Origin: Bacillota bacterium
GTDB lineage: Bacteria > Bacillota > Clostridia > Peptostreptococcales > Anaerovoracaceae
Length of the DNA: 64,000 bases
Direction: 5' to 3'
Assembly: GCA_017397825.1 (NCBI GenBank)
Contig: JAFQHT010000092.1
Span: forward strand, 22,661-86,660
Shown: in pieces, positions 34,439 to 43,775 of the stretch
Numbering within the stretch: the first letter of the stretch is position 1
How the letters are laid out: each line of letters begins with the position of its first letter
Position numbers and translations under genes: made by a program
The notes under the pieces: model-generated
What the model saw: the letters and a program-made list of their open reading frames with translations, nothing else
The model's database searches: none
Told to the model about the DNA's origin: nothing

Positions 34439-35939
34439 TTGGTCCACCTCCCTGCGCTATTGCCTCTGCTGCCATGGCTGCAAAATCATAAAGATGCAGG
34501 GCCGCATTCGGCATAACTCCAAGAATAAATGAAACTACAGCGGTTATGATTATAGGAATAAGCATTGCCTTGGATGCCTCTCCGCCTTCATTGAGTACAG
34601 GTGATGAAACTTCCTTTCCGAAGAAAATTCTCACAACAGGAATCAGGTAGCTGAGAGCCAGAAGAGCTGCCGCAACCAGGGTTGCCACAAACAGCGGCTG
34701 TCCTGCCAGGAAGGCACCTCTGATAATGTTCATTTTGCTGACGAAACCTGCAAGAAGCGGAAGGCCTGCTATACCAAGAGACGCAACTGTGAAACATGTT
34801 GCTGTCACCGGCATACGCTTTGCGAGACCGCCCATGGTGCTGATTTCGCTTAAATGTGTTGTAACAAAAATTGCTCCTGCACACATAAAGAGTGTGATTT
34901 TCAGAAAAGCGTGAGCAACGATATGGAATGCTGCCCCCAGAATGCTGTAAGGCGCCAGTACGCTGATGCCCAGCACTATGTATGAAAGCTGGCCGATGGT
35001 TGAAAAGGCCAGTCTTGCCTTCAGGTTGTCCTTTCTCATAGCGATACATGATGAAAGAATAATTGTGCATACTGCAAGCCATGAAAGAAGCTTGCCTCCT
35101 CCGCACCAGCCTGCTGCTTCAGGTCCGAAAACGTAGCAGACTACTCTGAGTACGCAGAAAGCTCCGGCTTTAACTACTGCCACAGCATGGAGCAGTGCAC
35201 TTACAGGTGTAGGCGCAACCATGGCTGACGGAAGCCAGCCGTGAAGGGGCATAACACCTGCTTTTACAGCGCCTCCGCCGATCATCATTATGAACAGCAC
35301 AAGCATAATTCCTGCAGGCAGTGAACCGGCTCCAATGAATCCGCCCGGAGTAAACTCCAGAGTTCCGTAAATAACATAAATTGCTACGATTGCTGCAAAG
35401 AAAATCTGGCCGCTGATTAGTGTGTATGCCAGATACTTACGTCCGGAAGCCTTTGCCGCATCGTTGCGGTAATGGGCCACCAGCGGGTAAGTTGCGATGG
35501 TCAGCATTTCGTAGAATATGAAGAATGTAATCAGGTTAGCCGCAAAGGCAATGCCGATGGCCGATGAAAGGCACACAGCAAAGGCCGCAAAATAACCTGT
35601 CTGGTTTTTTTCGTGATGGCCTCTCATATATCCGATAGAATATATGGAAGTCACAATCCACAGTCCGCTGGCAATGCAGGCAAATACCATACCTGCAGCA
35701 TCAGTTCTGAAGGCCAGGCTGATGCCGTCAACGATTTCCCAAGGTCTGCAGACAAATTCATTGCCGGCAAGGACCGCCGGAACCATTGAAAATACCAGGG
35801 CTGCCTTTATTACAGCTGCGATTAAGGTGATCCCTTCGCGCACATTAGGTTTAACTTTATTTCCGACAAGCATGATAAGTGCTGCCGCAAGAAGTGACAC
35901 AGCAATGGCTGCCAAAGGTCTGAAACTATCTATTATCAT
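34431..35939 (-). CDS. Antiporter-like proton-conducting subunit, NuoN/MrpD type (second copy)
   Basis: 502 residues, about 14 helices. Conserved elements are FIFYEMLTIATYPLVAHYRN (lysine/glutamate relay near residue 140), AGVMPLHGWLPSAMVAPTPVSALLHAVAVVKAGAFCVLRV, and ARLAFSTIGQLSYIVLGISVL. Paralogous to the subunit encoded just upstream. GGAGG precedes the ATG, which overlaps the previous stop by four bases. Confidence 0.92.
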   Translation of the reverse strand: MIIDSFRPLAAIAVSLLAAALIMLVGNKVKPNVREGITLIAAVIKAALVFSMVPAVLAGNEFVCRPWEIVDGISLAFRTDAAGMVFACIASGLWIVTSIYSIGYMRGHHEKNQTGYFAAFAVCLSSAIGIAFAANLITFFIFYEMLTIATYPLVAHYRNDAAKASGRKYLAYTLISGQIFFAAIVAIYVIYGTLEFTPGGFIGAGSLPAGIMLVLFIMMIGGGAVKAGVMPLHGWLPSAMVAPTPVSALLHAVAVVKAGAFCVLRVVCYVFGPEAAGWCGGGKLLSWLAVCTIILSSCIAMRKDNLKARLAFSTIGQLSYIVLGISVLAPYSILGAAFHIVAHAFLKITLFMCAGAIFVTTHLSEISTMGGLAKRMPVTATCFTVASLGIAGLPLLAGFVSKMNIIRGAFLAGQPLFVATLVAAALLALSYLIPVVRIFFGKEVSSPVLNEGGEASKAMLIPIIITAVVSFILGVMPNAALHLYDFAAMAAEAIAQGGGPIA

Positions 35940-37435
35940 CCCAGGAACACCTCCATTACTGTAATTTCAAGTACATTGTTAACGATAAATGTGTTGCCCA
36001 GGCCAAGAAGCACAACCATAACTGCTGCAATAACAACAGGGATAATCATACGCAGCGGAACTTCTTTTCTGCCGTGTTCAGCAGCAGGATAATGATCCTC
36101 CAGCTGCTTTTCTTCTCCCATAAAAAGTCTTTCAAAGATGCGGAAGAAATAAATGGCACTGAGCAGACTGCTGACAATAAGCACTGCCACATAAAAATAC
36201 TGTCCGTTCTGGATTGCACCAAGGGCCAGATACCATTTGCTAAAGAAACCTGCAAACGGCGGCAGACCAATCATTGACAGTGACAGAGCCACCATGGCTG
36301 TACCTGTAACCGGCATTTTTCTGTAAATCTGACCCAGCTCATCAGTATAGTGAATGCCAAACTTATATTTGAGAGCTGCTGATGTATAGAACAGTCCGGT
36401 CTTCATGAAAGCGTGGCTGAGAATGTGAAGCACAGCACCAACCAGACCGTAGAAATTTCCAAGGGAAATGCCAAGGGCAATATATCCTACCTGACCAATA
36501 CTTGAATAAGCCAGGATTTTATTATATTTGTCATACCGGAGAGCTTTGAGAGAGCCAAAGAGTATTCCGCATACTGCCATTACCCCGATAATATTGAACA
36601 CCACTTCTGCTGCAGGATGTGTTTCCTCGAAAATACAGAAGAAAAATCTCATCATCCCGTAAGCAGGTATTTTAATCATTACCCCCGCAATCATAGGGTC
36701 TGCTGCAGGATGTGCGTAGGAATGTGCCGGTGGTTGCCATCCGTGAAGAGGAAACAGCGCCATCTTGATACCAAATCCAACAATCATGCAGGCCATTGCA
36801 AGTATAATAATATGCGTATTATCGATTTCCTTAAGTTTTATTGCCAGGTCTGCCATATTAAGAGTACCTGTTGCAGAATAAAGGAAACCTACTCCCATAA
36901 GGTACATACAAGCACCGATAGTACCGGTAAGCAGGTATCTGAATGCCGCAATCGGTCCTTTTTCTTCGCCGATAGCAATCAGTCCGTAACCAGAAAGAGC
37001 TACAATTTCCATAAAAACATACAGGTTGAACGCGTCACCTGTTGAAGATAATCCAAGAAGCCCTATCACCAGGAAACATAAAATCGAATAATACCCCGCG
37101 CTTTTAAAACGATGATTAGGATTTGCCTCCTCAAAAGGACTGGAAAACAGTGATGTGAAAGCACCGATAAAAGCAACCAGCACAATGATTATTCCATTGA
37201 CACCGTCAATTACAAACTCAATACCGTATGGCGGTGCCCAGCCACCCATCCAGTAATGTACGGGTTCTCCTGTCTGCACAATACCGGCAAGCTGTATCAC
37301 GCTCAATGCAAAGGATGCAAACAGAGTGCCCACAACAGCTCTTTTACCCCATGCGGGGTTTAAAAAACTGATTAACGGGCAGAGTACAGCTCCGCAGAGA
37401 GGAAATAATATTATCAATACAGGAATATGGTTCAT
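35936..37435 (-). CDS. Antiporter-like proton-conducting subunit MrpD
   Basis: 499 residues, about 14 helices. NLYVFMEIVALSGYGLIAIG, IKMALFPLHGWQPPAHSYAHPAADPMIAGVMIKIPAYGMMRFF and KILAYSSIGQVGYIALGISLG are the standard MrpD/NuoN-type proton-channel motifs. By family it contributes to cation/proton antiport across the membrane. It follows mrpC directly. Confidence 0.93.
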   Translation of the reverse strand: MNHIPVLIILFPLCGAVLCPLISFLNPAWGKRAVVGTLFASFALSVIQLAGIVQTGEPVHYWMGGWAPPYGIEFVIDGVNGIIIVLVAFIGAFTSLFSSPFEEANPNHRFKSAGYYSILCFLVIGLLGLSSTGDAFNLYVFMEIVALSGYGLIAIGEEKGPIAAFRYLLTGTIGACMYLMGVGFLYSATGTLNMADLAIKLKEIDNTHIIILAMACMIVGFGIKMALFPLHGWQPPAHSYAHPAADPMIAGVMIKIPAYGMMRFFFCIFEETHPAAEVVFNIIGVMAVCGILFGSLKALRYDKYNKILAYSSIGQVGYIALGISLGNFYGLVGAVLHILSHAFMKTGLFYTSAALKYKFGIHYTDELGQIYRKMPVTGTAMVALSLSMIGLPPFAGFFSKWYLALGAIQNGQYFYVAVLIVSSLLSAIYFFRIFERLFMGEEKQLEDHYPAAEHGRKEVPLRMIIPVVIAAVMVVLLGLGNTFIVNNVLEITVMEVFLG

Positions 37436-37816
37436 TTATTTTTTCCACCCCTTTCCTGTAATTTCTTCTTCTTCAATGGTTCCATATATTTCTTTTATTT
37501 TCATAAGCAGCGCCAGGGCAACCCCTGTAGTACCAAGGCTTACAACGATGGCTGTAAGCATCAGCGCATGAGGAAGCGGATTGATGTATGCTTCTGCTTC
37601 AAAAATATCCTTTACCAGTACCGGCAGCGTACCTCCGTCTTTCTGACCGAGAGTCAGGAAAAAGAAAATAATGGCAACCTGCATGATGTTCATGCACACC
37701 ACCTTCTTCATATAGTTACCGCAGCATATCATGCCAAAAATGCCTAATCCCATGAGAATAAAGGTCAGCATATATATTCCTTTTTCAGCCAAAAAACCTT
37801 GTAAAATATCAATCAT
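37436..37816 (-). CDS. mrpC: MrpC/NuoK-like subunit
   Basis: 126 residues from the ATG at 37816 (GAAAGGAC eight bases upstream). Three helices with the NuoK-like CCGNYMKKVVCMNIMQVAIIFFFL and PHALMLTAIVVSLGTTGVALALLMKI, including the membrane glutamate-poor pattern of MrpC. Slightly longer than usual, with an acidic tail (IEEEEITGKGWKK). It overlaps the preceding gene by eight bases. Confidence 0.9.
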   Translation of the reverse strand: MIDILQGFLAEKGIYMLTFILMGLGIFGMICCGNYMKKVVCMNIMQVAIIFFFLTLGQKDGGTLPVLVKDIFEAEAYINPLPHALMLTAIVVSLGTTGVALALLMKIKEIYGTIEEEEITGKGWKK

Positions 37817-38573
37817 CGAATTTTGTCCTTTCAAGCACAACTTCCAGAATGTTTATAATAGTTGCCATTACACAGACTGTAACACCCAGTTCAATGAGGA
37901 AAATCCCCACAGGATGGAGCATTACTGCTGCTTCAACTGCAAATTCAAATGGCAGTTTTCCGTACTCAAGGAAATTGCCTCCGTTAAACATAGGCAGAAT
38001 TCCTGTAAATATATAGATGAAAACCCCGACACCTGCCGTCATCGCAGCTGTTTCTTCTGTAAAGAATCCCAGTCTGTTCTGAAAGCTTGGAATCAGACGG
38101 TCTATCATATAGGCGATAGCCAGAAGTGCACCTGCCTGGAAACCACCTCCAAGGCTGATTTCGCCATGGGCAAGTACATAAAAAGCGTAAATCAGTATTA
38201 CCGGAATCAATACTCTGAATGCTGTATCCAGAACGGTTCCGCTGAAACTGATACCATTGGTATCACTAGGATTACGCTGCCCTTTCACAATTTTTCTCTT
38301 GGATAAAAGCACCATAAGGGCTGTCACACCAGCAAGAAACATTACACATGTTTCAAAAAGTGTATCGAAACCTCTGTAGTCTGCAAGTACTGCAGTTACC
38401 AGGTTCGGAGCTTCTGTATCATGCAATGCATGTTCAATATAATATGGTGACAGATAACTGTTAGCCGACGATGTGGCATCTCCTACTGTCGGAAGAAAAT
38501 CTCCGAGTATAAATCCTGCCAGAATAACACCTGCTATAATTACTATCACGCCTGTTATCTTCACTTTGTCCAT
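37809..38573 (-). CDS. MrpB-like subunit fused to an MbhE-like segment
   Basis: 254 residues. The N-terminal ~110 residues (ADYRGFDTLFETCVMFLAGVTALMVLL) correspond to the MbhE/MrpA C-terminal element, and the remainder to MrpB (GEISLGGGFQAGALLAIAYMIDRLI, LIELGVTVCVMATIINIL). In canonical Mrp the first part is the end of MrpA; here it is joined to MrpB, as in the archaeal/anaerobic Mbh-type arrangement. Confidence 0.88.
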   Translation of the reverse strand: MDKVKITGVIVIIAGVILAGFILGDFLPTVGDATSSANSYLSPYYIEHALHDTEAPNLVTAVLADYRGFDTLFETCVMFLAGVTALMVLLSKRKIVKGQRNPSDTNGISFSGTVLDTAFRVLIPVILIYAFYVLAHGEISLGGGFQAGALLAIAYMIDRLIPSFQNRLGFFTEETAAMTAGVGVFIYIFTGILPMFNGGNFLEYGKLPFEFAVEAAVMLHPVGIFLIELGVTVCVMATIINILEVVLERTKFDD

Positions 38574-38815
38574 TATTTACACCGCCTGCTGATAGATTTG
38601 ATTGCAATTATAAAATATACAGTAGAAACAACGCCTATGACCGCTTCTGTAAATGCAACGTCAGCGGCGCCTACAATTATGTAAAGCATCATTGCACCGA
38701 AACTGAAGGCGCAATAAATAATTGTTACAGCAAGGAGATCTTTATGAAAAATAATTGTAACTGCGATTGCTATAAGAAGAATTAAAAATAATGCTTCTAA
38801 AAAAATTACAGGCAT
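38573..38815 (-). CDS. DUF4040/MbhD-like subunit
   Basis: 80 residues, three helices: EALFLILLIAIAVTIIFHKDLLAVTIIYCAFSFGAMMLYIIVGAADVAFTEAVIGVVSTVYF. The D-V-A-x-T-E-A motif is the DUF4040 signature, a piece that in standard Mrp belongs to the C-terminal part of MrpA. As a stand-alone gene it marks the split-MrpA form of the complex. Confidence 0.9.
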   Translation of the reverse strand: MPVIFLEALFLILLIAIAVTIIFHKDLLAVTIIYCAFSFGAMMLYIIVGAADVAFTEAVIGVVSTVYFIIAIKSISRRCK

Positions 38816-39138
38816 ATTTTTTCCTCCTCTCTGTTTCCTTCAGTCTGCATGCTGTTTCTTACTGCTTCTTTGTAGGCAACTTTGTCAATAATATGAGTTC
38901 CTATAGGCCCGCCAAAAAGTGTCAGAATCATTACCATGATAATTTTGATACCTGTATTGCTGAATCCTTCATAACAGAACAAGCCCAGACAGCAGAGCAC
39001 AGTGCCAAGTGCCTGCCCTACACCCATAACCTGAAGGCGGCTGTAGAAATCCCTGAATCTGAAAACTCCCAGCACAGACACTGCCATAAAGAAGGCCCCG
39101 GCTATCAGAAAAACTGCACAGATAATATTGTTAATCAT
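38806..39138 (-). CDS. mrpG: MrpG/MnhG-like subunit
   Basis: 110 residues, three helices, with GVFRFRDFYSRLQVMGVGQALGTVLCCLGLF and LFGGPIGTHIIDKVAYK, standard for MnhG (R-F-x-D-x-Y-x-R-x-H region with H replaced by Q here). Overlaps mrpF and the DUF4040 gene. Confidence 0.92.
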   Translation of the reverse strand: MINNIICAVFLIAGAFFMAVSVLGVFRFRDFYSRLQVMGVGQALGTVLCCLGLFCYEGFSNTGIKIIMVMILTLFGGPIGTHIIDKVAYKEAVRNSMQTEGNREEEKICL

Positions 39139-39409
39139 CTTCCTTACTGCCTCCTCTTCCGCTCATAAATTTAGCAACAATAACTGAACTTACAAAGCTC
39201 AATACCGCAAATGAAAGAGCAATGTCCACGTACATGTCTCTTCTGCCATCTGCAAAACCTACAACCATCAGAAGCAGTGCCACAAGAGGACTGAGTGCCA
39301 GTATGGCAGTAAAACGGTCATAGAATCTGCCTTTTTTAAGCAGCAGGACAATCAGCGGAGCTGATATTATCACTATTCCGATAAGATAAATTATAAAAAA
39401 GCGTTCCAT
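39131..39409 (-). CDS. mrpF: MrpF/MnhF-like subunit
   Basis: 92 residues, three helices; KKGRFYDRFTAILALSPLVALLLMVVGFADGRRDMYVDIALSFAVLSFVSSVIVAKFM carries the family's R-x-x-D-R and Y-x-D-x-A elements. Start overlaps the mrpE stop (TGATG). Confidence 0.92.
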   Translation of the reverse strand: MERFFIIYLIGIVIISAPLIVLLLKKGRFYDRFTAILALSPLVALLLMVVGFADGRRDMYVDIALSFAVLSFVSSVIVAKFMSGRGGSKEDD

Positions 39410-40002
39410 CAGTCAATCTCCTTCGGTATATCTGTAACTGTTCTTTCCCTCATAGGAATGAACTCACATGTTTCTCCATAAAGTGCAGCAACCCGCGCCT
39501 GCATTTCTCCGTTGAACACACCTTCTGCCGCCACGTCAGTAAGTGCATGTACTTCGTAAATACCCTCTTCACTTACATCAAGTGTGATTGTTCCCGGAGT
39601 TAAAATAATTGAATTGGCCAGAAGTGCACTGGCTGCAGGGTTTTCGAAATCCATCCGGAAATGAATTATCTGTGGGCTGGCATGTACTAAATTCAACGTT
39701 GCTTTTGTAACATCCAGACTTGCCAGAACAACCTGAATCAGCAGCCAGCATGAATAAGCCAGAAACTTGAAAGGATTTATTTTCAACACAAAATACTCTT
39801 TTCCGGTTTTTATATTTTTAATAAAAAGGAAAGGAGTACATACATAAGCGCATATCAGAGAAAAAACAATGCCCATTATTATAAATTTCAATGCAAATTG
39901 TCCTGACAGAAGTATCCAGAATGCAAACAAAGACAATGCCATTACAACAAAAACAGCCAATGGAGACCCATTGACTTTAAAACTTCCTGACTTAGATTTC
40001 AT
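39409..40002 (-). CDS. mrpE: MrpE/MnhE-like subunit
   Basis: 197 residues. Two N-terminal helices, then the MnhE domain with IQVVLASLDVTKATLNLVHASPQIIHFRMDFENPAASALLANSIILTPGTITLDVSEEGIYEVHALT, including the signature NSIxLTPGT. First gene of the ten-gene antiporter operon; its promoter lies at 40086-40115, divergent from lexA. Confidence 0.93.
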   Translation of the reverse strand: MKSKSGSFKVNGSPLAVFVVMALSLFAFWILLSGQFALKFIIMGIVFSLICAYVCTPFLFIKNIKTGKEYFVLKINPFKFLAYSCWLLIQVVLASLDVTKATLNLVHASPQIIHFRMDFENPAASALLANSIILTPGTITLDVSEEGIYEVHALTDVAAEGVFNGEMQARVAALYGETCEFIPMRERTVTDIPKEID

Positions 40003-40085
40003 AGCGTCCTCCGAATGAGAGCGTTAAACTAAATTATTGCATAATCCATTACAGCTCTTTTAGTTTATTTTTTTTCCTGGAAAAA

Positions 40086-40115
40086 ATTATACTATTATAT
40101 GACATATTATGTCAA
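40086..40115 (-). promoter_or_regulatory. Promoter of the Mrp operon overlapped by a perfect palindrome
   Basis: Minus-strand TTGACA (40110-40115), 18-base spacer, TATAAT (40086-40091). The 15-base perfect palindrome TGACATATTATGTCA at 40100-40114 covers the -35 box and half of the spacer, the position expected of a repressor operator. Confidence 0.7.
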
Positions 40116-40198
40116 GAAATTTTAGCATTTTCTTAACTTTGTTGTATTTATAGCATTTTAAAAATATTTATTCATTTTGCAGGTCTTAAAATATTTTG

Positions 40199-40237
40199 TG
40201 AACACCTGTTTACTTTTTGTTCGCAGTGTGATAGAAT
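40199..40237 (+). promoter_or_regulatory. lexA promoter with SOS box
   Basis: TGAACACCTGTTTA at 40199-40212 fits the Gram-positive SOS box (GAAC-N4-GTTY) and overlaps the -35 box TTTACT (40209-40214); a 17-base spacer leads to TAGAAT (40232-40237). LexA should repress its own gene here. Confidence 0.75.
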
Positions 40238-40291
40238 TATTACAAATATAGAAACTATTGTTTGAATCAGGATTAAGGAAGAGGTGCTGTA

Positions 40292-40945
40292 ATGCTTAAA
40301 GAGAGAGAAAAAAAGATACTTGATTATATGAAAGAAGAGATCAGGACTAAAGGCTATCCGCCTACAGTAAGAGAAATCTGTGCTGCTCTTGGCATCAAGT
40401 CCACCTCTACTACACATAAGGATATTGAGAGTCTTGTAAGACAGGGGTATCTTGTAAAGGACCCTTCCAAGCCACGTGCTCTTATGGTGGTTGATCCTGA
40501 CGAAAAAAACAGACATACATCTGCTTCCACAGGCAATGTCACTGCTTTTCCGGAAAGTGATGTTGTTGAAATTCCAATTGTAGGCAGAGTCGCTGCCGGA
40601 ACTCCTATTCTTGCTGAAGAAAATATCGAAGATACCTTCCCTATTCCTGCAAGATACGCAGCAGGTGGTACTAACTTTATGCTCCGCGTAAGAGGCGAAA
40701 GTATGATTGAAGCCGGAATAATGGACGGTGATCTGATTCTCGTCCAGCAGACACAGGACGCGAGCAACGGCGAAATCGTAGTTGCAATGATTGATGGATT
40801 CGAAAGTGAAGCAACCGTTAAAACTTTCTACAGAGAAAACGGTCATATCAGACTGCAGCCTGAAAACCAGTCCATGAGTCCTATTATTGTTAAGGATGTT
40901 AAAATCATGGGTAAAGTAAAAGGTGTTTTCAGATACTTTTCATAA
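40292..40945 (+). CDS. lexA: SOS repressor LexA
   Basis: 217 residues. N-terminal winged HTH (KKILDYMKEEIRTKGYPPTVREICAALGIKSTSTTHKDIESL). The self-cleavage site Ala102-Gly103 is in VGRVAAGTPI, the nucleophile Ser137 in RGESMIEAGIMDGD and the general base Lys177 in ATVKTF. By family, RecA filaments trigger self-cleavage and derepress DNA repair. It is monocistronic, with the SOS box in its own promoter. Confidence 0.97.
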   Translation: MLKEREKKILDYMKEEIRTKGYPPTVREICAALGIKSTSTTHKDIESLVRQGYLVKDPSKPRALMVVDPDEKNRHTSASTGNVTAFPESDVVEIPIVGRVAAGTPILAEENIEDTFPIPARYAAGGTNFMLRVRGESMIEAGIMDGDLILVQQTQDASNGEIVVAMIDGFESEATVKTFYRENGHIRLQPENQSMSPIIVKDVKIMGKVKGVFRYFS

Positions 40946-40966
40946 AATATAACCGAAAGTAAAACA

Positions 40967-41000
40967 GGCGCTGCCAGCCGGCAGCGCCTTATATTTTTTT
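40967..41000. terminator. Bidirectional terminator between lexA and the LysO-like genes
   Basis: Perfect nine-base stem GGCGCTGCC/GGCAGCGCC with loop AGCC, T-run on the plus side and T-rich sequence on the minus side. Confidence 0.9.
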
Positions 41001-41020
41001 GTTTTCCGTATTTTCCTTTT

Positions 41021-42034
41021 TTAACCGATAATAAGCGGCACAAGAACCGGAACACAGATATTCATGCATACACCTATGGCAAATGAATACATCACAGTCT
41101 CTTCATTACATGCCTTTTCCACTATAGGCATGCATATGTCCATAGCCGCAACACCTGTTATGCTTGTTGATTCTATATACCCGAAAATCCGGGCTACAAC
41201 AGGTACCATAACAATTCCCAGAGTTTCTCTGATTATATTGTGCATAAATGAAACCGCGCCGGCTACCACATGGCCCGCATCAGTTATCACGCTCGGTGCG
41301 AAAGTATACCATCCGAACCCTGCACTGATGGCCATAGCTTCCCTTACAGTAAGAGGCGAAATCAGGCCGTAAAGTGCACCGAAGGCAATACTTCCGCTTA
41401 TTGCAGCAAGCGGAAAAAGAAAAATCTTCAGTCCTGCAGCTTTCAGACTTTTTATAATCTGTCCTGACAGTCCCATGTTGAAACCAATAATAGCAAGAAG
41501 CATACACAAACCAACCACGATCAGGTCGCCCGAAACAGACTGGAACTTATCAATATCTGCCACCAGCTCCGGCAGCACATAATATCCGGCAGCCATACCA
41601 ACCAGCACGAAGGCAAGTATTCCGAGAGTAAACTTAAAAGTCCCGCTATTTTCTTCCTGCTGTAATTCAGCATCTGCGGCAATTTCAGCTTTTTCTTCAC
41701 CGCGCTCTGTACTGTCGGCAGCCAGCTTTTCCTCATTATTTCTGAAATGTGCATACCGATCCAGCCCAAGCAGTCTTCTTGTCACTGATACGAACAGAAT
41801 GCTTCCTCCAACTACAAATACGGTAATTGCCGAAGCCTGAAGTCCGATAGTTCCCAGCTGCGAGATTATTTCATCATTGGCCCCCATTCTGAGCCCCATA
41901 ATTAATACGATTCCGAAGGCAATACAATTCAGTACTGTATTTAGGAATACAAACTTTTCACTATATTGTCTCAATCTGCTTGCCAGCAAATATGAGCAGA
42001 CAATTATTCCTCCATATAAAAGCAATAAATCCAT
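41021..42034 (-). CDS. LysO-family exporter (second of a tandem pair)
   Basis: 337 residues, about ten helices. The LysO (YbjE) core is present: VLNCIAFGIVLIMGLRMGANDEII near the N-terminus and MAISAGFGWYTFAPSVITDAGHVVAGAVSFMHNIIRETLGIVMVPVVAR in the second half. E. coli LysO exports L-lysine. An acidic loop (residues about 105-140) replaces the shorter loop of the family. It is similar to the gene upstream throughout, so the pair arose by duplication. Substrate not proven. Confidence 0.85.
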   Translation of the reverse strand: MDLLLLYGGIIVCSYLLASRLRQYSEKFVFLNTVLNCIAFGIVLIMGLRMGANDEIISQLGTIGLQASAITVFVVGGSILFVSVTRRLLGLDRYAHFRNNEEKLAADSTERGEEKAEIAADAELQQEENSGTFKFTLGILAFVLVGMAAGYYVLPELVADIDKFQSVSGDLIVVGLCMLLAIIGFNMGLSGQIIKSLKAAGLKIFLFPLAAISGSIAFGALYGLISPLTVREAMAISAGFGWYTFAPSVITDAGHVVAGAVSFMHNIIRETLGIVMVPVVARIFGYIESTSITGVAAMDICMPIVEKACNEETVMYSFAIGVCMNICVPVLVPLIIG

Positions 42035-42074
42035 TCCATGCCTCTGCTTTCCAGGAGCTGCGCAAAAGCTCCTT

Positions 42075-43064
42075 TTATCCTATAATAAGTGGAACCATCA
42101 CTGGTACCAGCGCACTGAGAATCACGCCTGATACAAATGAATACACCGCAATATCACCTTTTGTTGATTTTTCCACAATTGGAAGACACACGTCCATAGC
42201 GGCTGCCCCCGGCATACCTGTGGTTTCTATGTAGCCGATTTTGGCTGCCACAACAGGAATAAACAGGATAGCAAAAAGTTCCCTCATTACATTATGAAGG
42301 AAAGAAACTGCGCTTGCAGTCAGGTAGCCGGCGTCCATGATAATTCCCGGAGCCAGAGAATACCAGCCGTAACCTGCGCCTATGGCAAGAGATTCTTTCA
42401 GGCTGAATCCCATGATTACTCCGGCAATTCCGGCACCCACCAACGAAAACACTGCCACTACCGCAGGAAATACGAATATTCTCCATCCCACTTTTTTAAA
42501 ATTATCTATTACTGTACCTTCGATACCCAGGTCCATACCGACAAATACCAAAAGAATGCACAGACCGGTTTTAATTCCCAGACCTGCAATATTATCAAAA
42601 GTATCCATATTACCAGCAAACAGGTTTCTGATTACAAAATATCCAATAAGCATGCCAGCGATTACAGCACCTACGATGACCAGTGTCATTGTATTGACGC
42701 CTGTCTTACTCTCTGCTTCTTCAACATGGCCTTCTGAAGCCTTTTCTTCCTGCTGAACGGTACCTGCCGCCTTGAAATCACCATACCTGTCGATACCCAT
42801 AAGTTTCCTTGCGATGAAGATTGCTCCGATTGAACAAATCATAACCGCCACAGTAATAACAAAAGCACTAAGACCAATGGTACTTAAGTTGGCAATTATT
42901 TCGGCATTGGAGCCCATACGCATACCCATAAAAACTATGAGCACCATCATGGCCAGTGTCTGAACTTTACCGGTCCAGCCCAGCTTGTCCCTGCTGTCAC
43001 GTACTTTGCTGCCTATAATATATCCTATAACTGTTACTCCCAAATATAATATCAAATCTGTCAT
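42075..43064 (-). CDS. LysO-family exporter (first of a tandem pair)
   Basis: 329 residues from the ATG at 43064 (GGAGAG ribosome site). MMVLIVFMGMRMGSNAEIIANLSTIGL and LAIGAGYGWYSLAPGIIMDAGYLTASAVSFLHNVMRELFAILFIPVVAAKIGYIETTG match the LysO family and align with the neighbouring paralogue. By family a lysine (or thialysine) exporter. The pair is divergent from pyrR, with 110 bases between. Confidence 0.85.
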   Translation of the reverse strand: MTDLILYLGVTVIGYIIGSKVRDSRDKLGWTGKVQTLAMMVLIVFMGMRMGSNAEIIANLSTIGLSAFVITVAVMICSIGAIFIARKLMGIDRYGDFKAAGTVQQEEKASEGHVEEAESKTGVNTMTLVIVGAVIAGMLIGYFVIRNLFAGNMDTFDNIAGLGIKTGLCILLVFVGMDLGIEGTVIDNFKKVGWRIFVFPAVVAVFSLVGAGIAGVIMGFSLKESLAIGAGYGWYSLAPGIIMDAGYLTASAVSFLHNVMRELFAILFIPVVAAKIGYIETTGMPGAAAMDVCLPIVEKSTKGDIAVYSFVSGVILSALVPVMVPLIIG

Positions 43065-43116
43065 TTTTAGCTCTCCTGATTGGTATGATAATACTTTTCT
43101 AATTCTACCATCTGTC

Positions 43117-43717
<601 letters not shown>

Positions 43718-43745
43718 TCAAAAAAAATATATATGTATATGACAA

Positions 43746-43775
43746 AAGGACTTCACATCATGAAGTCCTTTTTTT
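43746..43775. terminator. Shared terminator of pyrR and the adhesin gene
   Basis: Stem AAGGACTTC/GAAGTCCTT with loop ACATCAT, followed by T on the plus side. The right arm and loop encode the last codons and TGA of the adhesin on the minus strand. Confidence 0.88.

Noticed and set aside
34160-34447. GTG start of the small antiporter gene at 34447
   Set aside because: The GTG lies inside the ribosome site sequence; TTG at 34438 has correct spacing.
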